This document shows, piece by piece, positions 57,184 to 64,000 of a DNA stretch of 64,000 nt. The DNA is from G963717155 sp963717155 (GTDB taxonomy: Bacteria > Actinomycetota > Thermoleophilia > Gaiellales > JALYLC01), in assembly GCA_963717155.1 (NCBI GenBank), contig OY970326.1, positions 1 through 64,000 of the forward strand, written 5' to 3'. Made by a program: the position numbers and the translations under genes. The notes under the pieces were generated by a model. That model worked only from the letters and a program-made list of their open reading frames with translations, made no database searches and was not told where the DNA came from. Position 1 is the first letter of the stretch. Every line of letters begins with the position of its first letter.

Positions 57184-60159
57184 CTACTGGTAGCGCAGTG
57201 CCTCGGCGGGATACACGCGCGAGGCTCTGCGTGCCGGCGCCAGCGTCGTGGCCATGGCGACGGCGTACACGAGGAAGAAGATCAGGGCGAGCGTCAGCCA
57301 CGGGACGTCGAAGCCCATGTGCCGCCAGCTCGGCTGGCGGCGTGTGTCGGCGATCACGTTGTACGCCACGGCAAGGCCGAGCGCCGTGCCGACGACGATC
57401 GCGGTCAGCGCGACGAACGACGACTCGAGCAGGAAGGCCAGCTGCACCATGCGCCTACGGAAGCCGATGGCGCGAAGCACGCCGATCTGCTGCCGGCGCT
57501 CGACCACCGATCGGGCGCTGATCACACCGAGCGCGGCGACGCCGACGATCAGCCCTAGCCCCATGAAGCCCTCGATCAGCCGATCGAAGAGCACGCTCGC
57601 GCTGATGGCGTCGGAGAGCAGCTGAGGTAGCGAGTCCGCATGCATGCCGTTCGCGAGGAACGCCGACTGCAACGCCTTCGCGACCTGCTTCGGGTCGGCC
57701 GTCGGACGCAGGGCGAACAGGTGCACGGTCGGGACGACGCGGTCGCCGAACGTGCCGGCGAGCGTCCTCTGCGAGGTCCAGAGCCCCATCATCAGCAGAG
57801 GTGCGGTATCGGAGAGCACGCCGATCACCGTCAGCCGAACGTGCCGGCCGGATTGGGGATCGCGCACGTCGACGCGGAACGGGGCGAACGAGCCGTCCTC
57901 GAGGTAGAAGCCCTGGAGCCGGAACTTCGTCGTCGAGCCGAAGCTGAAGTTCGACCTGCGGGGGGCGATCGTCGAGTCGACGACTGCAAGGCCGGGATGT
58001 GCACGAAGGGCGCGCCAGATCGCGGCAGCGGAGCCGTACCCGCGCGCGGTCGCGGCGAAGCCATATGTCGTGTGATCGAGGAACGCGCGATCGACGCCGT
58101 GGACGAGGTACGGCTCGGCCTTCCCGGGCGTGCCGACCTGGCGGGCCTCGATCGGCAGCAGCGACTGGTTCGACACGACGGTGATGTCGGACGCGCGCAC
58201 TCCGGGTGCATGCCGGAGGGCGGCGCGCATGTTGCCGATCGGGCTTGCAGGTGACGTCGTCGCGCGGACATCGAAGCCGCCGCCGAACGTCTTCACGTTG
58301 TTCACGCCGTTGACGAAGGATCCCGTCGTGACCGCACCGCAGACGAGGGTGAACACGACGAGCGTGAACATCGCCAGTGAGACACCCGTGCGGAACCGGT
58401 TCTGCAGCGGATACGCGATCGACATCTTGAGGACGGGCGCGAGCCGGGTGCTGCGTCCGGCCGTTGCGGTGATCCCGGCCAGCAGGACGTCGGCGTTGTA
58501 CATGATCGCCCAGCTCGCGCCGACGACGATCGCGAGCCCAGCCAGCACGAAGATCGAGAAGTTGCTCGACATGTCGCCGAACAGCCAGCGGGACATGGGA
58601 AGCACGAACCACGCCACGAGGATGAGTCCCGCGGCCGTGTACACGAGTCGCTCGGCGAGGCCGAACGCGCGCGCGATCGGGACGAGGCCGAGGACGATCA
58701 GCAAGACCCCGAACCCGAGCGTGATCTCGTCGCGACCGCTCACGCCTGCCACCGCGAGCAGCACGCCGGCGGCGCTCGTGACGACCCCGAGGAGCCAGCG
58801 CGTCCTCCGCCTTCCGGTGGCCGGCGGGTCGGGCAGGTTCCGGATCGCCGTGACGATGTTCATGCGGCTGACGCGCCAGGCCGAGAACGCGACGACCGAG
58901 AGGGTCAGGAGCACGCCGATCGCATAGGCGATTGCCACGCTCTCGCGCGTCATGGAGAACGTGATCGTGACGCCAGGGGTGTTGTTGAGCGCGGCCGCCA
59001 TGATCAGCACCATCCCGTAGGCGACGCCCAGGCCCAGCAGCGCTCCCACCGCGGCCGCGATGAGGTCGTAGGCGAGGCCCTCGAACAGGAACAGCTGGAC
59101 GAGGTGGCTGCGTCGCGTGCCGATCGCGCGCGCGATGCCGAGCTCGCCACGTCGCTCGGCGGCGAGCATGACGAAGATCAGGAAGATGAGCAGGATGCCG
59201 GCAGCGATCGAGAACGAGCCGAACGTCGTGAACAGGGACATGAACTCCGCGCCCTGCTTGTCGGCGAGCTCGAGCGCGTCGCGCTTCGATGGTCGCGCCT
59301 CGAGACCGAGCGGTGCGAGCGTGGGGGCGAGGAGGCGAGTGACGCGGGCCGTCGCGCCCGAGCCGCCACGGTTCGCGACGAAGATCGATCGGATCATGCC
59401 CGGCCGGTGGAGCAGACGCTGCGCCGCTGCGAGCGGCATCAGCAGCCCCTGGTCGGCGGTCGCGCCGCCCTCGTACCGGACGATCGCGCGCACCGTGACC
59501 GTGGCCGCCGACTGTCCGACGAGGATCCGCAGCGTGTCGCCGGGGTGTGCCGAGAGCTTGTCGGCGGCTCGAGAGTTCAGATAGACCTCGTCCGGTCGCA
59601 GCGCCGCGAGAGAGACGACCTTGCCGCTGCTCGTGATGTCGCCGAACCCGTGCAGCCGAGCAGGATCGCTGGCGAACAGCGTGACGCGAGGTTCGTTCTG
59701 GCGGGACGTCGCATCGAGGACCGCCACCTGCTCGTTGATGACCGGTGCGACGCCGGCGACCGCGCCCGTGCCCGCGACCGCGCGCGCGACACGGGCGGCG
59801 TACGCGACCGGGAAGTAGCGGGCCCCTGCGGCCTCGGAGTCAGGGGCGAGCGTCGTATCGACGCCGCGCGCCGCGACCGTCTCGTCCGTGCGACCCAGTG
59901 CGGCAGTTGCCGACGAGCGGATCGTCTGGCTCATCGTGTCGCCCGTCGTCAGCGCGGCGGCGATGATCGCGGTGCCCAGCATCGAACCGGCGATGATCAG
60001 CGCGCTGCGGGCCGGACGCCGGCCGACGTTCCGCACGCCGAGGCGGAGGAACACCCGGTTACGCAGACCGAGCACGGCCACCACCAGCAGGGCGCCCACG
60101 AGTCCCCCGACGACGATGGCAAGCAACGTTGCCACCGGGATGCCGAAGACGTGGCTCAT
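57184..60159 (-). CDS. ABC transporter permease, FtsX/MacB type (double FtsX)
   Basis: A 991-residue permease whose ATG overlaps the stop of the monooxygenase-like gene. Two FtsX cores are seen, FSIAAGILLIFLIFVMLAAE (about residue 310) and IVGVAALGVISARSVVERRQ followed by IGVLRAIGFRRRMVQLAFLL (about 880), around large extracytoplasmic parts and about ten membrane segments. Such proteins export lipids, peptides or lipoproteins using a separate ATPase (MacB/LolCDE logic). The ATPase is encoded two genes upstream. Confidence 0.88.
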   Translation of the reverse strand: MSHVFGIPVATLLAIVVGGLVGALLVVAVLGLRNRVFLRLGVRNVGRRPARSALIIAGSMLGTAIIAAALTTGDTMSQTIRSSATAALGRTDETVAARGVDTTLAPDSEAAGARYFPVAYAARVARAVAGTGAVAGVAPVINEQVAVLDATSRQNEPRVTLFASDPARLHGFGDITSSGKVVSLAALRPDEVYLNSRAADKLSAHPGDTLRILVGQSAATVTVRAIVRYEGGATADQGLLMPLAAAQRLLHRPGMIRSIFVANRGGSGATARVTRLLAPTLAPLGLEARPSKRDALELADKQGAEFMSLFTTFGSFSIAAGILLIFLIFVMLAAERRGELGIARAIGTRRSHLVQLFLFEGLAYDLIAAAVGALLGLGVAYGMVLIMAAALNNTPGVTITFSMTRESVAIAYAIGVLLTLSVVAFSAWRVSRMNIVTAIRNLPDPPATGRRRTRWLLGVVTSAAGVLLAVAGVSGRDEITLGFGVLLIVLGLVPIARAFGLAERLVYTAAGLILVAWFVLPMSRWLFGDMSSNFSIFVLAGLAIVVGASWAIMYNADVLLAGITATAGRSTRLAPVLKMSIAYPLQNRFRTGVSLAMFTLVVFTLVCGAVTTGSFVNGVNNVKTFGGGFDVRATTSPASPIGNMRAALRHAPGVRASDITVVSNQSLLPIEARQVGTPGKAEPYLVHGVDRAFLDHTTYGFAATARGYGSAAAIWRALRAHPGLAVVDSTIAPRRSNFSFGSTTKFRLQGFYLEDGSFAPFRVDVRDPQSGRHVRLTVIGVLSDTAPLLMMGLWTSQRTLAGTFGDRVVPTVHLFALRPTADPKQVAKALQSAFLANGMHADSLPQLLSDAISASVLFDRLIEGFMGLGLIVGVAALGVISARSVVERRQQIGVLRAIGFRRRMVQLAFLLESSFVALTAIVVGTALGLAVAYNVIADTRRQPSWRHMGFDVPWLTLALIFFLVYAVAMATTLAPARRASRVYPAEALRYQ

Positions 60160-60484
60160 GGCGCCGGTGTCGGCTCGATCGTCGCCGGTGCCCGCGCGAT
60201 CGCGACGTCGTAGGTCTCGCGGCCGGGCGCCGCGGCGTAGAAGGTCACGAACTTGGCGACCTGCTCGGCGTAGAAACCCGTCGCGAGGCCGGTCTCGGCG
60301 GTCTCCTCGTTCGCCCAGAAGCTGAGCACGAGCGCCTTGCCCTCGGGCGTCGTCAGCACGTAGCAGCCCTCGTAGCCGGGTCGGGCCTCGAGCGCGGGGA
60401 GCACCGACTCCCGGTAGAGCTCGACTGCCTCGTCCATGCGCATCCGGACAGCGTCGACCTCGGCCAGCGTCACGCGCGCGACCA

Positions 60485-60485
<1 letters not shown>
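60156..60485 (-). CDS. Small antibiotic-biosynthesis-monooxygenase-like (dimeric alpha-beta barrel) protein
   Basis: A 109-residue protein, read from ATG 60485 (a GTG one codon upstream is possible). It contains RPGYEGCYVLTTPEGKALVL and SFWANEETAETGLATGFY, the beta-alpha pattern of ABM/ferredoxin-like dimers. Its start overlaps the ATPase stop and its stop overlaps the permease start (ATGA), so it is translated between the two halves of an ABC transporter. The role is unknown; haem or quinone binding is common for this fold. Confidence 0.7.
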
Positions 60486-61228
<743 letters not shown>

Positions 61229-61382
61229 AGGGCACCTCCTGATCGGTTGCCGCCAGCATCTCGATCGGGCAGCGTCCAGGCATCGGCGAGTTCCGCGTGT
61301 TCGGGTGTGGAGAACTACGCGACCGCGATGCGCGGCCAGCGCCGATGCGCACTACCGCAAAGGTGCGAGACCCTGCACCGAC

Positions 61383-62612
61383 ATGCTCGCTCGTTCCGGC
61401 TCGAGAGGAATCTACGGCGTGGCCCTCGCTGCCATCGGCCTCCATCTGGTCGCGATCGCCGTCGAGCGGATCGACGACGACCCCGGCGTCGCGGTTGCGG
61501 CTCTGGGCGTGGCCGCACTGGCGCCCTTGCTCCTGCGAGCGTACAGGCGGGGCGGGAGGATCGCCCGGACGGCGCTGGCGGGAGTTCCCGGTCTCGCCTC
61601 GTTCGGGCTGGGCCTCGCCATCTACCTACCCCACGCGGCGCTCGCGGGGCCGAGCGTCACCGACGTCACCGGTGCGGCCGCCGCCCTCGCAGGTCTGGTC
61701 TGCATCGTCCTGGCCTTCTGCAACGCGCTCGGCGGGCGTTCGCGCCTCACCCAGGTCGCGATCGCGCTTCCCGTGTGTGCGCTGCTCGTGCAGTTCGGCG
61801 TGGTTCCGGTCGTGGGCGCTGGCCTCGCAACCAACGCGCGGAGGCCGTCGATCCCGAGCGCACGCAGCCTCGGCCTCGCGGGCGCTCGCGACGTGATGTT
61901 CTCAGCGCGCGATGGCGTACGTCTCGCCGGCTGGTACATCCCCGGGCGAACGGGTGCGGCGGTGCTGCTCGTGCACGGATCGCACGACACCCGGGTCTCG
62001 ACGCTCTCGCATCTGCGAATGCTCGCCGGCGCGGGGTACGGAGTCCTGGCGTTCGATGCACGCGGGCACGGCGAGAGTCGCGGCGAGGCCAACGCGCTGG
62101 GCTGGCGCGGGAGCGACGACATTGCCGGCGCGGCCGCGTTCCTCGCTCGCCAGCCGGGGGTGGACGCGCACCGCATCTCGCTGCTGGGACTGTCGATGGG
62201 TGCAGAGGAGGGGCTTCGCGCCGCGGCAGACGGCGTGCCGCTCGCCGCGGTGATCGCTGACGGCGCCGGCGCCTCGACGCTCGGCGATCAGCGCCTCGTC
62301 GCCAGCGGGCCGACCGAGCCGGTCTTCGTCGCATCCACATGGCTTGGGATGCGGGTGACCGAGCTCCTCTCCGGTGACGGCGAGCCGACGCCCCTCGCCG
62401 CAATCGTGCACCGCATACGCGTGCCCGTGCTGCTCATCGCCTCGAGGTCACCGGGGGAGCGCACGATCGATGACGACTTCCGCCAGCGGATCGGCACGCG
62501 CGCGGTGCTGTGGTACGTGCCGGACGCGCCGCATACAGGGGCGCTCGAGCGCCATCCGGACAGATACCGCGGCCAGGTGCTCGCGTTTCTTGCAAGCGCG
62601 CTCCCGCGCTGA
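61383..62612 (+). CDS. Membrane-anchored alpha/beta hydrolase
   Basis: A 409-residue protein. The first ~150 residues hold about five hydrophobic segments (for example VTGAAAALAGLVCIVLAFCN). The hydrolase domain begins VMFSARDGVRLAGWYIPG and has VLLVHGSHDTRVS, FDARGHGESRG, the nucleophile elbow LLGLSMGAEEG and the His in VPDAPHTGALE. The domain faces the side given by the odd number of membrane segments, which I cannot fix. The longer open frame upstream of ATG 61383 is unlikely because it runs into the promoter region of the divergent ABC operon. Substrate unknown. Confidence 0.82.
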   Translation: MLARSGSRGIYGVALAAIGLHLVAIAVERIDDDPGVAVAALGVAALAPLLLRAYRRGGRIARTALAGVPGLASFGLGLAIYLPHAALAGPSVTDVTGAAAALAGLVCIVLAFCNALGGRSRLTQVAIALPVCALLVQFGVVPVVGAGLATNARRPSIPSARSLGLAGARDVMFSARDGVRLAGWYIPGRTGAAVLLVHGSHDTRVSTLSHLRMLAGAGYGVLAFDARGHGESRGEANALGWRGSDDIAGAAAFLARQPGVDAHRISLLGLSMGAEEGLRAAADGVPLAAVIADGAGASTLGDQRLVASGPTEPVFVASTWLGMRVTELLSGDGEPTPLAAIVHRIRVPVLLIASRSPGERTIDDDFRQRIGTRAVLWYVPDAPHTGALERHPDRYRGQVLAFLASALPR

Positions 62613-62713
62613 GCGCACGGCACGGAAAAGCCGCACCCGCATGCCGCGCTTCCACCGATGGCGCGGCGCCCCGCAACGTCGACTATCCGGGCACATCCAC
62701 GAGGAGTCGAACG

Positions 62714-62917
62714 ATGTCGAACACGTCTATCCCGGCCGCAGGCTGGGTCATCGAGATCGAGGGTCACCAGGTCGGTGCCCCGAGGCAGACCCTCGAGATC
62801 ATCGAGGTTCTAGGAACCCCCGGTCACGTGCATTACAAGGTTCGCTGGGAGGATGGCCACGAGTCGTTCCTCTACCCGTCGAGCGACGTCCACGTCCGTC
62901 CCGCCGACGGCGGATAG
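62714..62917 (+). CDS. DUF1918 protein
   Basis: A 67-residue protein, ATG 62714 after GAGGAGTCG. It reads GWVIEIEGHQVGAPRQTLEI and VHYKVRWEDGHESFLYPSSD, the SH3-like DUF1918 pattern. Members are small actinobacterial proteins, one of which belongs to the mycobacterial dormancy (DosR) genes. Role unknown. Confidence 0.9.
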   Translation: MSNTSIPAAGWVIEIEGHQVGAPRQTLEIIEVLGTPGHVHYKVRWEDGHESFLYPSSDVHVRPADGG

Positions 62918-63106
62918 GCTCGCCCCGGTTCCGGCGCGGCCGGCGGGCGACTTCCGTGCTCGATGGGGCATCCCCATCGGCGGCTCCGCCCTGCAAGGCT
63001 GCGTGAAACCCCTCGAATCCGAGGTGTTTCGCGCGCGTGGTTTCCCGAAGTCTGCGCGCGGCCAACGCCGATGCGCGAGCCGCACTGCCTCCGGATACTG
63101 GCTCGT

Positions 63107-63589
63107 ATGGACAGCACCACCTACCGGCACATCGTCGTGGTGGTCGACGGCAGCCGCGAGTCGCAGGCCGCCGTCGAGCACGCCGCCAAGCTCGCCCGTG
63201 CGTCGAACGCGAGCCTCGACCTCCTCGCGGTGACCTCGGTCCCGTCGACGATGTACTGGGGTGGCATGCCCCAACCCACGGAGCTGGTCGAGCAGAGCTA
63301 CGCACACGTCGTCCGACGCGCTGCGGCCTCGCTGCCCGATCTTCCCGTAACGACATACCTCGCCAGGGGCAATGCCGCCGGAGCGATCGTCGACCACGCC
63401 GCGAAGCACATGTGCGATCTCATCGTGATGGGTACACGTGGGCGAACGCGAGTGATCGCTGCGTTGTTCGGGAGCACGTCTCGTGCCGTCATGCGGCGAG
63501 CGCCGATTCCCGTGGTCGTGGTACGTGCAGGTGCCGATGACGAGGCGTTCGCGACGGACGAGGTCCTGGTGGCACGAGCCGCGGCCTGA
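63107..63589 (+). CDS. Universal stress protein
   Basis: The ATG at 63107 gives 160 residues starting DSTTYRHIVVVVDGSRESQA with ATP motif MGTRGRTRVIAALFGSTS. It differs from the LEVE and CYD groups and resembles the generic Usp at 39473. The open frame upstream of the ATG has no Usp similarity. Confidence 0.9.
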   Translation: MDSTTYRHIVVVVDGSRESQAAVEHAAKLARASNASLDLLAVTSVPSTMYWGGMPQPTELVEQSYAHVVRRAAASLPDLPVTTYLARGNAAGAIVDHAAKHMCDLIVMGTRGRTRVIAALFGSTSRAVMRRAPIPVVVVRAGADDEAFATDEVLVARAAA

Positions 63590-63599
63590 GGCGATCGAC

Positions 63600-63836
63600 G
63601 TGCATCTTCAGGAGTTCTGGCGAGAGCACACCACCGGTCGCATCTATGCGATCGAGTTGAAGGACGGTGTCGTGACCGGGAGCTGCGGTCCGCTTAACGC
63701 AGTCGACCTCGATCCGGCGTTCCTGACCACCTACCGGTACTCCACGGCGGGGGCCGCTGCGCTCGAGCGGAGGCGTGAGTCGTTCGTGCCGATGACCGAG
63801 AGCGAGATCCTGTTGCGTTCGGCGGCCGCGGACTGA
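63600..63836 (+). CDS. Small conserved-looking protein, unknown function
   Basis: From a GTG at 63600 a 78-residue frame reads HLQEFWREHTTGRIYAIELK, DGVVTGSCGPLNAVDLDPAF and YSTAGAAALERRRESFVPMT. The start is 10 bases after the Usp stop, so it is probably co-transcribed. No family recognised. Confidence 0.55.
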   Translation: MHLQEFWREHTTGRIYAIELKDGVVTGSCGPLNAVDLDPAFLTTYRYSTAGAAALERRRESFVPMTESEILLRSAAAD

Positions 63837-63894
63837 TCTCGAGGGTTCCGCGCGCGTGTGATCGGTGCGGCGGAAGCGCTCTATCCTGGCCTCG

Positions 63895-64000
63895 ATGGCC
63901 GCCTCGACGCCTCTGGGCCTGACGTCAGCCGAGGCGATCGCCCGCCGGCCGCACCACAGGCCCACCCGTCGGGCTCGGGGGAGTCGCAGCTACGCGAGCA
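63895..64000 (+). CDS. N-terminus of a cation-translocating P-type ATPase, cut by window edge
   Basis: ATG 63895 opens a frame that runs off the window: AASTPLGLTSAEAIARRPHH then RARGSRSYAS. The pattern GLT.AEA..R followed by SRSYA.I is the start of HAD-IC type P-type ATPases in actinobacteria. Only 35 codons are visible, so this call rests on a short match. Confidence 0.5.
   Translation, partial: MAASTPLGLTSAEAIARRPHHRPTRRARGSRSYAS

Overview
The window is high-GC bacterial DNA. The content suggests Actinomycetota, most likely the Thermoleophilia/Solirubrobacter side: LAL-type LuxR regulators, a sigma factor with a SnoaL tail, a DUF1918 protein, a cyclic-nucleotide-binding/thioredoxin-reductase-like fusion and an actinobacterial DevS-like kinase. 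This placement rests on gene families only; there is no rRNA or other phylogenetic marker in the window.

Region 1 (1-16.4 kb) is a defence and mobile-element island. It holds the 3' part of a giant SF1 helicase-nuclease (DUF4011/DUF3320 type), a GmrSD-like DUF262/DUF1524 endonuclease with extra DUF5655 and EVE/PUA-like domains, a DUF429 protein, a ~1,770-residue GHKL (sacsin-like) ATPase ending in a DUF3883 nuclease-like domain, the tail of a second helicase, a small zinc-ribbon-like protein and the tail of an IS3-family transposase. Almost every long gene here is cut by several single-base frameshifts.

Region 2 (16.8-33.7 kb) is a run of ordinary accessory chromosome genes: redox, hydrolase, proline dehydrogenase, cupin with a divergent LuxR regulator, an IS481 remnant, an MFS exporter, a sigma/STAS overlap, AraC, a large LAL regulator, two methyltransferases and two hydrolases. 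Two gene tails without 5' parts lie at 27.76-28.04 kb.

Region 3 (33.8-64 kb) is the most coherent part and looks like a low-energy or anoxia survival island. Phosphoketolase and acetate kinase overlap and would make ATP from sugar phosphates. Seven universal stress proteins are spread through it. Among them are a BI-1 family membrane protein, a flavodoxin-like protein, a MgtA-type Mg2+ ATPase, a serine hydrolase, a DevS-like GAF-GAF histidine kinase with a convergent NarL-type regulator, a flavin disulfide-reductase-like protein lacking redox cysteines, and a six-gene run usp-usp-carbamoyltransferase-DUF4389-PEP synthase-GAPDH. A MacB-like ABC exporter, another hydrolase, DUF1918, a last usp and the start of a P-type ATPase follow. 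The resemblance to the mycobacterial DosR dormancy regulon is in gene content; I did not find a DosR-like box.

Single-base frameshifts also interrupt well-conserved genes in regions 2 and 3 (GAPDH, BI-1, response regulator, sigma factor, proline dehydrogenase, MFS). This suggests that many are uncorrected sequencing indels rather than real decay, so 'pseudogene' labels here mean 'reading frame broken in this sequence'.
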